Below are positions 17,901 through 26,650 of a stretch of DNA of 64,000 nt, one piece after another. The stretch covers positions 13,905 to 77,904 of the forward strand of contig CAKSKA010000007.1 of NCBI GenBank assembly GCA_934464615.1, written 5' to 3'. The notes beneath the pieces were generated by a model. It was not told the origin of the DNA and ran no database searches. It saw only the letters and a program-made list of their open reading frames with translations. The translations under genes were made by a program, and so were the position numbers. Source of the stretch: an uncultured Eubacteriales bacterium. Lineage in GTDB: Bacteria > Bacillota > Clostridia > Oscillospirales > Acutalibacteraceae. Each line of letters starts with the position of its first letter. Within the stretch, counting starts at the first letter, position 1.

Positions 17901-18767
17901 TTATTTTCCTATCCACACCGTTGTATTTCCGCAAGGCAGCACCAAAGGTTTTTCGGCAATTTCCAAACCGATTTCATCGGTAAATATCTCGCCGTTTCTG
18001 TCACCCGCAATGTAAAGTTGAGTTAAATAATTAAGTATTGTGGGTGATAAACCGGTTGTATATGAATTTAAAAAGAAAAACAGCGGATTATCGCTCAGCA
18101 GTTTTCCGGTTTCGCTTAAAAGCTCGGAAATTTGATTTTCGATTTTCCAAATTTCCCCATTAGGTCCCCTGCCGTATGACGGCGGATCCATTATCACGGC
18201 GTCGTATTTGTTTCCTCTGCGTATTTCGCGCTTAACAAATTTAAGGCAGTCGTCCACAAGCCAGCGTACGTTTTTATCAGCCACGCCCGATGCCGCCGCA
18301 TTTTCCTTTGCCCACTGTACCATACCTTTAGACGCGTCCACATGCGTTACCGAAGCGCCTGCCTTTAAACAGGCAACCGTTGCACCGCCTGTATAGGCAA
18401 ACATATTAAGGACTTTAATCGGGCGGTTTGCTTTGCTTATAAGCTGCATAGCCAAATCCCAATTTACCGCCTGTTCGGGAAAAAGTCCCGTATGTTTAAA
18501 CCCCATGGGCTTTAAACGGAATTTTAAATCCTTATAGCCTATTTCCCAAACATCGGGTACATTTTTAAGCACTTCCCAATAACCGCCGCCCGAATTTGAG
18601 CGGTGGTATATTGCATCGGCATTGTACCACCGTTTATCATTTTTCGGCAAATCCCACATTACCGTCGGATCGGGACGGATTAAAATAATATTTCCCCAGC
18701 GTTCAAGACGTTCGCCGGCAGAAGCGTCTATAAGTTCATAATCATTAAAATCTTTAACAAACCGCAT
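17901..18767 (-). CDS. Class I SAM-dependent methyltransferase, RlmI/YccW-like
   Basis: This 288-residue protein has SAM-binding motif I NMFAYTGGATVACLKAG near residues 123-139, the acidic turn VTHVDASKGMVQWAKEN, and the catalytic DPPSYGRG near 197, as in 23S rRNA cytosine-C5 methyltransferases of the RlmI group. It lacks the PUA domain of full RlmI, so the substrate (rRNA or another) is uncertain. It lies 2 nt after glmM and abuts ecfA1. The ribosome site is weak (GGGAT). Confidence 0.83.
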   Translation of the reverse strand: MRFVKDFNDYELIDASAGERLERWGNIILIRPDPTVMWDLPKNDKRWYNADAIYHRSNSGGGYWEVLKNVPDVWEIGYKDLKFRLKPMGFKHTGLFPEQAVNWDLAMQLISKANRPIKVLNMFAYTGGATVACLKAGASVTHVDASKGMVQWAKENAAASGVADKNVRWLVDDCLKFVKREIRRGNKYDAVIMDPPSYGRGPNGEIWKIENQISELLSETGKLLSDNPLFFFLNSYTTGLSPTILNYLTQLYIAGDRNGEIFTDEIGLEIAEKPLVLPCGNTTVWIGK

Positions 18768-18769
18768 AG

Positions 18770-20110
18770 TTATCCCTTAATCACATCTGCAACAGTTCTT
18801 GCGATACGTTTTATTTGGTGAATATCGGCACCTTCAACCATTACGCGTATAAGCGGTTCGGTACCGGACGCGCGTACAAGTATACGGCCGGTCTCGCCCA
18901 GCTCGTCACCGGCAGCCTTTATTGCATCTGCAATTTTTTCGTCTGTTTTAAGCGATTCTTTCATTTCGGGTGTGGCGGTAACATTCACAAGCGTTTGCGG
19001 CAGCGTTGTCATAACGCTTGCAAGTTCCGATGCGGTCTTACCCGATTTTTCCATAAATGCCGCAAGCATTGCACCGGAAAGCTGGCCGTCGCCTGTTGTT
19101 GCAAAATCTTTAAATATAATGTGTCCGGACTGTTCGCCGCCGATATTATATCCCTTTTTAAGCATTTCCTCAAGCACATATCTGTCGCCTACGGCGGTTT
19201 CGGCAACATTTATTCCGTTTGCTTTTGCAAACAGCTTAAATCCGAGGTTTGTCATTACCGTAACTACAGCCGTATCCGACGCCAATGTGCCGTTTTCAAG
19301 CATATTTTTTGCAAATATAGCAATTAATTTATCGCCGTCTATAAGCTTACCGTTCTCGTCAACCGCAAGGCATCTGTCGGAATCACCGTCAAAAGCAAGA
19401 CCTAAATCAACATTATGGCCGTTTACAAAATCAATTAAATCTTCCATATGGGTTGATCCGCATTCCGAATTAATGTTTGTGCCGTTCGGATTGCAGTGCA
19501 GCATATAGCACTGTGCGCCCATTCTTTCAAAAAGTTTCTGCGCGGTGTAGGAAGCGCAGCCGTTTGCGCAGTCTATTGCAATTTTAAGGCCGTTAAGTTT
19601 TGTCGCAACCGAATGTATAATGTGGTCAATATAGTCTTCGACCAAATCGGGACGTGAAAAAACACTGCCGACAGCGGCGCCCACGGGAAACTCGATCGGA
19701 CTCATATCATCAAGCACCAAAGCCTCAATTTCTTCTTCTACGGAATCCGGCAGTTTATAACCCTCACTCGAAAAAATTTTAATTCCGTTATATTCACACG
19801 GATTATGCGATGCCGATATCATAATGCCTGCGTCGGCAGAGCATTTACCGACAAGGTAAGCCACCGCGGGAGTCGGCACATAGCCGAGCAGCACAACATC
19901 CGCACCGACCGAGCAAAGTCCGGCAGCCAGCGCCATTTCAAGCATTGTAGATGATACACGCGTATCTTTACCTATAAGCACTTTCGGTTTTTCCTCTGTT
20001 TTTTTGGTTAAAACATATGCCGCCGCACGTCCTATATTTGTTGCAAGTTCGCATGTAAGTTCGCCGTTTGCAATACCTCTTGCACCGTCTGTACCGAATA
20101 ATCTACCCAT
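18770..20110 (-). CDS. glmM: Phosphoglucosamine mutase
   Basis: This 446-residue enzyme converts glucosamine-6-phosphate to glucosamine-1-phosphate for UDP-GlcNAc and peptidoglycan. The N-terminus is FGTDGARGIANGEL; the phosphoserine loop is ISASHNPCEYNGIK near residue 100; the metal loop DGDSDRCLAVD is near 240; and the phosphate-binding RASGTEPLIRVMVEG is near the end. The ATG follows GGAGAG. It lies 12 nt after ruvB. Confidence 0.96.
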   Translation of the reverse strand: MGRLFGTDGARGIANGELTCELATNIGRAAAYVLTKKTEEKPKVLIGKDTRVSSTMLEMALAAGLCSVGADVVLLGYVPTPAVAYLVGKCSADAGIMISASHNPCEYNGIKIFSSEGYKLPDSVEEEIEALVLDDMSPIEFPVGAAVGSVFSRPDLVEDYIDHIIHSVATKLNGLKIAIDCANGCASYTAQKLFERMGAQCYMLHCNPNGTNINSECGSTHMEDLIDFVNGHNVDLGLAFDGDSDRCLAVDENGKLIDGDKLIAIFAKNMLENGTLASDTAVVTVMTNLGFKLFAKANGINVAETAVGDRYVLEEMLKKGYNIGGEQSGHIIFKDFATTGDGQLSGAMLAAFMEKSGKTASELASVMTTLPQTLVNVTATPEMKESLKTDEKIADAIKAAGDELGETGRILVRASGTEPLIRVMVEGADIHQIKRIARTVADVIKG

Positions 20111-20122
20111 CGTTTTCTCTCC

Positions 20123-21166
20123 TTAAAATATTGTTTGCTGTGTATTTTCCCCTGCACTGTTGTAGGGTATGCCCAGATGCTCGTACGCAAATTTTGTTAC
20201 ACATCTGCCCCGTGTTGTGCGGGATAAAAATCCTATCTGCATTAAATAAGGCTCGTAAACATCCTCTATTGTAATGCTTTCTTCTCCCATTGCCGCCGCA
20301 AGCGTATCAAGACCTACAGGTCCGCCGCCGTAAACGTCGATAATGGTCCTAAGCATCCGTCTGTCAAAATCATCAAGGCCGAGTTCGTCAATTTCAAATC
20401 TTTCAAGTGCGCTTCTTGCGACTTCCTCGGTTATCACACCGTCATAAGATATCTGTGCAATATCACGTACCCGCTTTAAAAGCCTGTTTGCGATACGCGG
20501 AGTACCTCTTGAGCGCGACGCAATTTCCAAAGCGCCGTTTTTATCAATTTCAATACCTAAAATTGATGCCGACCTTTTAATAATTTCCGCCAACTGTTCG
20601 GGACTGTAAAGTTCAAGCCGCAGCAAAACGCCGAATCTGTCACGCAGCGGCGCCGTAAGCTGACCGGAGCGCGTTGTTGCGCCCACCAATGTAAAATGCG
20701 GTAAATCAAGCCGTATGGAACGTGCTGATGGACCTTTGCCGATTATAATATCTACCGAAAAATCCTCCATTGCCGGATACAAAATTTCTTCAACATTACG
20801 CGCTAAACGGTGTATTTCGTCAATAAACAATACATCGCCCTCATTTAAATTTGTAAGTAACGCAACCAAGTCGCCCTGTTTTTCTATAGCCGGACCTGAA
20901 GTTACCCGTAAGTTAACGCCCATTTCGTGCGCGATTATGCCCGAAAGCGTTGTTTTGCCGAGTCCGGGCGGACCGTAAAGCAGCACATGGTCAAGCGGCT
21001 CCTTACGCATAAGCGCGGCCTTAATATAAATTGAAAGATTTTCCTTTGCTTTATCCTGTCCTATGTAATCGTTAAGAGTTTTCGGCCTAAGCGATACTTC
21101 AACGTCTTCGTCATCGGCAGTGTATTCGGGTACTACGATCCTGTTTTCAAAATCCATTTCATCCAT
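20123..21166 (-). CDS. ruvB: Holliday junction helicase RuvB
   Basis: This 347-residue AAA+ motor drives branch migration with RuvA. It shows LRPKTLNDYIGQ, Walker A GPPGLGKTTLS, Walker B FIDEIHRL, sensor GATTRSGQLTAPLRDRFG and a C-terminal winged helix. It starts 3 nt after ruvA, behind AGGTG. The ruvC-ruvA-ruvB order forms a complete branch-migration and resolution set. Confidence 0.97.
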   Translation of the reverse strand: MDEMDFENRIVVPEYTADDEDVEVSLRPKTLNDYIGQDKAKENLSIYIKAALMRKEPLDHVLLYGPPGLGKTTLSGIIAHEMGVNLRVTSGPAIEKQGDLVALLTNLNEGDVLFIDEIHRLARNVEEILYPAMEDFSVDIIIGKGPSARSIRLDLPHFTLVGATTRSGQLTAPLRDRFGVLLRLELYSPEQLAEIIKRSASILGIEIDKNGALEIASRSRGTPRIANRLLKRVRDIAQISYDGVITEEVARSALERFEIDELGLDDFDRRMLRTIIDVYGGGPVGLDTLAAAMGEESITIEDVYEPYLMQIGFLSRTTRGRCVTKFAYEHLGIPYNSAGENTQQTIF

Positions 21167-21169
21167 ATT

Positions 21170-21778
21170 TTACACCTGCCTTGAGAGTTCTTTTAAAGCT
21201 GCTTTTATCAAATCCTGCGTCGACAGTTCCGTATTATACTTGCTGACAGCCGAAGCTGCGTCGCTCTGCGAAAATCCGAGTGCGGTAAGTGCGGTAACTG
21301 CTTCTTTTATGTTGGAATGTTCACCGCCGGACGCAACAGCACTTACGTTTGCATTTCCCGAAAAATCAAGATTCAATCCGCCGACCTTATCCTTAAGTTC
21401 CAGCACAATACGTTGCGCCATCTTATTGCCTACGCCCGACGCCGCCGTAAGCGATTTTGAATCCGAACTTGCAATCATCAGTAAAATCCTGTCCGGTGTA
21501 AATTCCGAAAGCAAGGCAAGCGCTGCCTTCGGTCCTACTCCGCTTACCGAAATCAGCATTTTAAAACACTCAAGTTCTTCAACCGTGTAAAAACCGTATA
21601 GGTCGGCGGCATCCTCTTTAATTGCTAGATATGTATATAAAAAGACTTCCTCATTGTACTTTGGCATACGCGATACCGTACCGAGTGCCGCAAAGCACTT
21701 ATAACCCACGCCGCCGCATTCAACAACAACGTAATTTTTATCGGTATATATTAACTTCCCGCGTACCGAAAAAATCAT
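21170..21778 (-). CDS. ruvA: Holliday junction protein RuvA
   Basis: This 202-residue protein binds four-way junctions. An N-terminal OB fold (MIFSVRGKLIYTDKNYVVVE) is followed by helix-hairpin-helix motifs (KMLISVSGVGPKAALALLSE and LTAASGVGNKMAQRIVLELK), a flexible linker and a C-terminal RuvB-binding helix bundle. Its ATG overlaps the ruvC stop by 4 nt and follows GGAGGG. Confidence 0.96.
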   Translation of the reverse strand: MIFSVRGKLIYTDKNYVVVECGGVGYKCFAALGTVSRMPKYNEEVFLYTYLAIKEDAADLYGFYTVEELECFKMLISVSGVGPKAALALLSEFTPDRILLMIASSDSKSLTAASGVGNKMAQRIVLELKDKVGGLNLDFSGNANVSAVASGGEHSNIKEAVTALTALGFSQSDAASAVSKYNTELSTQDLIKAALKELSRQV

Positions 21779-22281
21779 ATTTTACCCTCCTGCCGTATTC
21801 TTCCGTAAAGAGATCCCGAAAAATGCGCGTGACAAACCGCCATTGCGAGTGCGTCCGCCGTGTCATCCGGTTTCGGAACGGCGTCAAGACGCAAAAGCTG
21901 CCTTGTCATCTCCATAACCTGTTTTTTCTCCGCCCTGCCGTAACCTGTAACTGCCTGTTTTACCTGCAGCGGCGTATATTCGCAAACCCGCACGTTTTTT
22001 TGTTTGGCGGCAAGCAATATTACGCCCCTTGCCTGTGCAACGTCGATAGCGGTTGCGGTATTTGTATTAAAAAACAATTTTTCTATTGCAACGGCATCCG
22101 GCGAATATCTGTCCAATATAACCGAAACACCGTCATAAATCTTTTGCAGCCGCTGCGTAAATTCCGTTCCGGCGGCGGTGGTGATCGCGCCGTATTCTAT
22201 AGGGCGAAATTTTACACCGTCGGATTTTATAACGCCGTAACCGACTATCGCATAACCGGGATCTATACCCAAAATAACCAA
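21775..22281 (-). CDS. ruvC: Holliday junction resolvase RuvC
   Basis: This 168-residue endonuclease cuts junctions symmetrically. The catalytic acids are visible in LGIDPGYAIVGYG (first Asp), IEKLFFNTNTATAI (Glu) and DDTADALAMAVCHAH (last pair). The start is TTG, fitted by the family N-terminus; a GGAAAG lies about 9 nt upstream. It is the first gene of a roughly 12-kb operon and has a short leader with a strong hairpin. Confidence 0.95.
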   Translation of the reverse strand: MVILGIDPGYAIVGYGVIKSDGVKFRPIEYGAITTAAGTEFTQRLQKIYDGVSVILDRYSPDAVAIEKLFFNTNTATAIDVAQARGVILLAAKQKNVRVCEYTPLQVKQAVTGYGRAEKKQVMEMTRQLLRLDAVPKPDDTADALAMAVCHAHFSGSLYGRIRQEGKI

Positions 22282-22303
22282 TTAACAACACTTTCCGTTC
22301 CTA

Positions 22304-22336
22304 TGGCACGGCGGGCTTAAAACCCACCGTATGCCA
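22304..22336 (-). promoter_or_regulatory. Strong hairpin in the ruvC 5' leader
   Basis: TGGCA/TGCCA and ACGGTGGG/CCCGCCGT pair with one bulged T and a 7-nt loop. It lies between the ruvC promoter and its start. No U-run follows, so it is not an intrinsic terminator. It could protect the mRNA 5' end or bind a regulator. Confidence 0.6.
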
Positions 22337-22354
22337 ACGCATAACTATTTATGA

Positions 22355-22383
22355 ATTATACCACACTTTGTACATTTCGGCAA
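22355..22383 (-). promoter_or_regulatory. Promoter of the ruvC operon
   Basis: Minus strand TTGCCG (22378-22383), 17 nt, TATAAT (22355-22360) with an extended -10 TGG. It divides from the potA promoter by about 160 bp. Confidence 0.82.
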
Positions 22384-22440
22384 TATTTTTTAATGTATTT
22401 ACAGCATATTTTTAAAAAATTTACAATAAAAATAAAAAAC

Positions 22441-22490
22441 GAGCATTTGCGAGTAAAACAGAGCAAAGCAGAGTATTTAAGAGTTTATAA
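22441..22490. repeat. Five GAG triplets at an exact 10-bp period
   Basis: GAG begins at 22441, 22451, 22461, 22471 and 22481, mostly as GAGCA or GAGTA, separated by A- or T-rich stretches. The one-turn spacing would put every GAG on the same helix face and phase the A-tracts. It lies 50-100 bp upstream of the potA -35 box and is not explained by coding. Confidence 0.75.
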
Positions 22491-22541
22491 AATTTTGTTT
22501 GCGTTTTTTGCAGAAATATGCGGATTTTTTTGAAAAAAGTG

Positions 22542-22570
22542 TTGACTTTTCGGGAAAATTGTTCTATATT
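22542..22570 (+). promoter_or_regulatory. Promoter of potABCD
   Basis: TTGACT (22542-22547), 17 nt, TATATT (22565-22570). This predicts transcription from about 22577, leaving a leader of about 165 nt before potA. Confidence 0.78.
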
Positions 22571-22576
22571 ATCATA

Positions 22577-22742
22577 ATGTTTAAAGCATCTGTGTTGAAT
22601 GCGTTTTCCAATTGCGGCTGATCAGATTATACTAATGATTATAAAACTCTTTGCGGAGGCTGCAATTAAAGATTACGCGGGTATCGCGCAGAGCCGAAAT
22701 GAGCTTACGCGGCACTATGTGTCCGCAAAGGGGGATGCTTAA
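22577..22742 (+). ncRNA. Structured potABCD leader, candidate RNA switch
   Basis: A perfect 11-bp helix with one wobble (22647-22657 with 22722-22732) closes a domain and covers the GGGGG ribosome site at 22730-22734. Inside it, GGCT/AGCC (22658-22661, 22692-22695) and a CGCG hairpin (22676-22679, 22685-22688) can form. A rival hairpin (22709-22715 with 22719-22726, one bulge) uses the same CCGC as the closing helix. TTGCGG also occurs upstream at 22612-22617 as a second partner for CCGCAA. I do not recognise a known riboswitch class. Confidence 0.5.
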
Positions 22743-23864
22743 ATGGATAAAAAGAATATTTTGCAGTTAAAAAACATTTCCGTTGCATTTGATGGGGAGA
22801 CGGTGTTAAACAACCTTAATCTCGAAATTCGGGATAAAGAGTTTATAACATTGCTCGGACCGTCCGGCTGCGGCAAAACCACAACATTACGCATTATTGC
22901 GGGATTTGTGGAACCGGACAACGGCGAGGTGCTTTTTGACGGGTGTAAGATTAATGGTGTTCCGTCTTATAAAAGACAGGTTAACACCATTTTTCAGCGT
23001 TATGCCCTGTTTCCGCACCTTAACGTATTTGAAAACATAGCGTTTGGTTTACGGATTAAAAAATTGCCCGAAAAGGAAATCGAGCAAAAAGTGAACGAAA
23101 TGCTGGAGCTTGTTAATCTTAAGGGACTCGGCAAACGAAAAATCGGCACGCTCTCGGGCGGTCAGCAGCAGCGTGTCGCAATAGCGCGCGCCATTGCAAA
23201 TCATCCTAAAGTATTATTGTTGGACGAGCCGCTTGCTGCACTTGATTTGAAACTGCGTAAAGATATGCAGACGGAACTTAAGAAAATTCAGCAGCAACTG
23301 GGTATTACATTCATTTTTGTAACGCACGACCAGGAGGAAGCGCTTGCAATGTCCGACCGTGTTGTTGTAATGGATAACGGTATTATACAGCAGGTAGGCA
23401 CACCGCAGGATATTTATAACGAGCCCAAAAATGCTTTTGTCGCGGATTTTATAGGTGAATCCAACATACTTGACGGTATAATGATAGACGATTATATTGC
23501 CGAATTTTCAGGAAAGCGTTTTGAGTGTCTTGATAAAGACTTTGCACGCGGAGAAAAAGTTGACGTTGTAGTGCGTCCGGAAGATGTTGATATTGTCCCG
23601 ACCGAAAAAGGCATGCTTGAAGGTGTGGTTACATCCATAACATTCCTCGGCGTTCATTATGAAATTATTGTGGACATCGGCGGATTTAAATGGATGATAC
23701 AAACCACCGATTCACACGATGTCGGCGACAAAGTCGGTCTGTTTATAGAGCCCGACGCGATACATATAATGAAAAAGAGCGAATATTCGGGTAAATACGG
23801 TGATTACAGCTCGTACAGTGAGGAGATCGACCATCTTTCCGACACCGAGGAGGCAGCCGAATGA
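22743..23864 (+). CDS. potA: Spermidine/putrescine ABC transporter ATPase PotA
   Basis: This 373-residue ATPase energises polyamine import. Walker A GPSGCGKTT is near residue 40, signature LSGGQQQRVAIARA near 137, Walker B LLLDEPLAALDLKLR, and H-loop FVTHDQEEA. A C-terminal TOBE domain carries VVRPEDVDIVPTEKG. Ribosome site GGGGG is 8 nt before the ATG and lies in a predicted helix. It overlaps potB by 4 nt. Substrate is inferred from the four-gene pot set. Confidence 0.95.
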   Translation: MDKKNILQLKNISVAFDGETVLNNLNLEIRDKEFITLLGPSGCGKTTTLRIIAGFVEPDNGEVLFDGCKINGVPSYKRQVNTIFQRYALFPHLNVFENIAFGLRIKKLPEKEIEQKVNEMLELVNLKGLGKRKIGTLSGGQQQRVAIARAIANHPKVLLLDEPLAALDLKLRKDMQTELKKIQQQLGITFIFVTHDQEEALAMSDRVVVMDNGIIQQVGTPQDIYNEPKNAFVADFIGESNILDGIMIDDYIAEFSGKRFECLDKDFARGEKVDVVVRPEDVDIVPTEKGMLEGVVTSITFLGVHYEIIVDIGGFKWMIQTTDSHDVGDKVGLFIEPDAIHIMKKSEYSGKYGDYSSYSEEIDHLSDTEEAAE

Positions 23865-24688
23865 ACAAAAAATCACTCGGCAGCAGATTAGTTGCTGCGC
23901 CTTATATTGTCTGGGCGGCAATTTTTATAGTTGTGCCGCTTATTATGATGATTTATTATTCTTTTACCGATGCGTCGGGCGCCTTTTCATTTGCAAATAT
24001 TACGTCGCTCGGTAAATACAAAAAAGCGTTCGGACTTTCAATTCTGTATGCGCTTATTTCAACGGCGGTTACATTCATTTTAGCTTATCCGCTCTCTTAC
24101 TTTATGACAAAACTGAAAATTTCATCCCAAAAAATGATATTGATGATTGTCGTTTTCCCTATGTGGATGAATTTCCTTATACGCACATACTCCTGGATTT
24201 CCCTGCTTGCCAACACCGGAATTATAAACAGTTTTTTAGGCAAGCTCGGCATAGGTCCGCTTAAACTTATCAACACGCCTTTTGCCATAATACTGGGTAT
24301 GGTTTACGATTTTCTGCCGTATATGGTACTTCCCATTTACACCGCTATGACCAAAATCGACCGTTCCCTGCTTGAAGCGGCCGAGGACTTGGGCGGAAAC
24401 AGTTTCGCAAAATTAAAAAAAGTAATTTTTCCGTTAAGTTTATCCGGTGTGGTTTCCGGTATAACAATGGTATTTGTTCCGTCGGTAAGCACTTTTTATA
24501 TTTCTCAAAAGCTCGGCGGTAACAAAACAATGCTTATAGGCGATGCCATAGAATATCTTTTTAACTTGGGACCGAACCATTACAATGTTGCTTCGGCTAT
24601 TTCTTTGGTTCTTATGGTATTAATACTTATCTGTCTTGCTGTAATGAACAGATTTACGGATGATGACGACGGAGGTATGGTGCTGTGA
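23861..24688 (+). CDS. potB: Spermidine/putrescine permease PotB
   Basis: This 275-residue inner-membrane permease has about six transmembrane segments. The EAA coupling loop that contacts PotA appears as LLEAAEDLGGNSFAKLKKV near residues 170-190. The ATG overlaps the potA stop, and the 3' end overlaps potC by 4 nt, so the four proteins are probably made in step. Confidence 0.94.
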   Translation: MNKKSLGSRLVAAPYIVWAAIFIVVPLIMMIYYSFTDASGAFSFANITSLGKYKKAFGLSILYALISTAVTFILAYPLSYFMTKLKISSQKMILMIVVFPMWMNFLIRTYSWISLLANTGIINSFLGKLGIGPLKLINTPFAIILGMVYDFLPYMVLPIYTAMTKIDRSLLEAAEDLGGNSFAKLKKVIFPLSLSGVVSGITMVFVPSVSTFYISQKLGGNKTMLIGDAIEYLFNLGPNHYNVASAISLVLMVLILICLAVMNRFTDDDDGGMVL

Positions 24689-25488
24689 AGGCTTTATCAC
24701 GTATATACATCGCTTTAATATTATTGTTTTTATACGCACCTGTAGCGGTTATGGTGTTCTTTTCCTTTAATTCATCCGAAAGCGTTTGGGTATTTGAAGG
24801 TTTTTCGATTGATTGGTATAAAGAACTTATTTACAACGACTCTATGATAAGCGCATTGAAAAACACGCTTATTGTCGCAGTTTTATCTGCCGGTATTTCC
24901 ACGGCACTGGGAACGGCGGCGGCGGTCGGTATAAATTCGCTGCAAAAAAAAGTGACAAAAAACATAGTTATGTCTGTTACCAATATTCCTATGATGAATG
25001 CGGATATTGTAACGGGTATTTCCCTTATGCTGTTGTTCGTATTTGTCGGAAAGATGTTTTCCGTTACCGAATCTTTAGGATTTGTAACGGTGCTTATAGC
25101 GCATATAACCTTTAATCTTCCTTATGTAATTTTGTCGGTTCTGCCTAAATTAAAACAAACCGACCATCACTTGCCCGAGGCGGCACTTGACCTCGGCTGT
25201 ACGCCTGCTCAGGCATTTTTTAAAGTTGTGCTGCCGTCAATTTCATCGGGTGTATTCAGCGGTTTTATAATGGCATTTACACTGTCGCTTGATGATTTTG
25301 TAATAAGTTATTTTACATGCGGTCATTATCAAACACTGCCTATAGTTATATATAATATGACCAAAAAGACGGTAACGCCCGATACATATGCGCTTTCCAC
25401 AATAATTTTTGCCACGGTATTTTTACTGCTTGTATTTTACAACACGCTGCAAGGCAGAAACGAACGGAAGGAAGTGGTACGCAAATGA
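24685..25488 (+). CDS. potC: Spermidine/putrescine permease PotC
   Basis: This 267-residue permease has about six membrane helices beginning YIALILLFLYAPVAVMVFF, and an EAA loop LPEAALDLGCTPAQAFFKV near 172-190. FSLDDFVISYF-type residues (SLDDFVISYFTCG) near 200 are common to PotC. The start is GTG, 9 nt after GGAGG and overlapping the potB stop. Confidence 0.94.
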   Translation: MKALSRIYIALILLFLYAPVAVMVFFSFNSSESVWVFEGFSIDWYKELIYNDSMISALKNTLIVAVLSAGISTALGTAAAVGINSLQKKVTKNIVMSVTNIPMMNADIVTGISLMLLFVFVGKMFSVTESLGFVTVLIAHITFNLPYVILSVLPKLKQTDHHLPEAALDLGCTPAQAFFKVVLPSISSGVFSGFIMAFTLSLDDFVISYFTCGHYQTLPIVIYNMTKKTVTPDTYALSTIIFATVFLLLVFYNTLQGRNERKEVVRK

Positions 25489-26606
25489 TGAAAAAAACAG
25501 TCAGAACTTTGCTGCCCTTACTCGCGGTACTTATTTGCGTCGCCCTTTGCTTTTCCATGTGCGGCAGCGGATACGAATATGCCGAACTTAATTTACGCGG
25601 CGAATACACAACCGAACTTGCCGGTACCGTACTTAATGTATATAACTGGGGCGAATATATTTCCGACGGCGGAGACGGCTCGATTGATGTTAATAAGGAA
25701 TTTGAAAAACTGACGGGTATTAAAGTCAATTACACAACATTTGACAGCAACGAAACAATGTATGCCCAACTTAAAAACGGCGGCGTTTCTTACGATATAA
25801 TAATTCCTTCCGATTATATGATCGAAAGGCTTAAAAACGAGGATATGCTGCGTAAGATAGATTTTTCGAAAATCACTAATTTTGATTTAATTGACGAAAA
25901 ATACAAAAACATGTTTTATGATCCGGACAACGAGTACACAGCCACCTATAATGTAGGTATGGTAGGACTTATATATAACTCGGCAATGATACCGGATGAA
26001 ATTGACAGTTGGCAGGCACTGTGGGATGAAAAATACAAAGACCAGACTTTAATGTTCAACAACCCGCGCGACGCTTTCGGAATTGCGCAGTTTATGCTCG
26101 GTCAGGACCTCAACAACACAAACAAATCCGAATGGGACGCAGCAAAGGACCTTTTAATTAAGCAAAAAAAATATCTGCAGTCTTATGTAATGGACGAAGT
26201 ATATGCCAAAATGGAAACGGGCGAAGCCGCCATTGCCCCGTATTATGCGGGAGATTATCTTACCATGTACGAGGTTAACGAAGATTTAAAATTTGTTTAT
26301 CCCAAAGAGGGTACGAACATTTTTGTCGATTCGGTTTGCATACCTAAAAACTGCCGAAATTACGAAGCGGCGCTTATGTACATTAACTTTTTGCTTGAGC
26401 CCGATATTGCGCTTGCAAACGCTGAATACATCGGTTATGCTTCGCCGAATACAGCGGTTGTTGAAAACGAGGATTATTGCTACTATCAAAACGAAATACT
26501 CTATCCCGATGAGGAACATACGCCGTATACGCAGTATTTCCATGATATTGACAGCGACATTAAAACCTATTACGAGGATCTTTGGATAGACATAAAACTT
26601 TATTAA
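25485..26606 (+). CDS. potD: Polyamine-binding protein PotD
   Basis: This 373-residue extracellular solute-binding protein delivers polyamine to PotBC. It starts with a basic-hydrophobic signal (KKTVRTLLPLLAVLICVALC). The mature region opens VLNVYNWGEYI, typical of PotD/PotF, and contains DIIIPSDYMIERL and YYAGDYLTMY ligand-pocket segments. A lipobox cysteine is expected; C26 in FSMC is the likely anchor, but Met at -1 and Phe at -3 are atypical. Two adjacent ATGs make the exact start uncertain by one codon. Confidence 0.93.
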   Translation: MMKKTVRTLLPLLAVLICVALCFSMCGSGYEYAELNLRGEYTTELAGTVLNVYNWGEYISDGGDGSIDVNKEFEKLTGIKVNYTTFDSNETMYAQLKNGGVSYDIIIPSDYMIERLKNEDMLRKIDFSKITNFDLIDEKYKNMFYDPDNEYTATYNVGMVGLIYNSAMIPDEIDSWQALWDEKYKDQTLMFNNPRDAFGIAQFMLGQDLNNTNKSEWDAAKDLLIKQKKYLQSYVMDEVYAKMETGEAAIAPYYAGDYLTMYEVNEDLKFVYPKEGTNIFVDSVCIPKNCRNYEAALMYINFLLEPDIALANAEYIGYASPNTAVVENEDYCYYQNEILYPDEEHTPYTQYFHDIDSDIKTYYEDLWIDIKLY

Positions 26607-26616
26607 AGTAAAACAA

Positions 26617-26650
26617 AACCACTTAAAGCAACAAACTTTAAGTGGTTTTT
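26617..26650. terminator. Bidirectional terminator between potD and the recombinase
   Basis: AACCACTTAAAG (26617-26628) pairs with CTTTAAGTGGTT (26636-26647) around a 7-nt loop, with T-runs on both strands. It serves convergent potD and the xerD-like gene. Confidence 0.92.

Noticed and set aside
22577..22742. Assignment of the potA leader to a known riboswitch class
   Set aside because: None of the conserved cores I can recall was found, so no class name is given.
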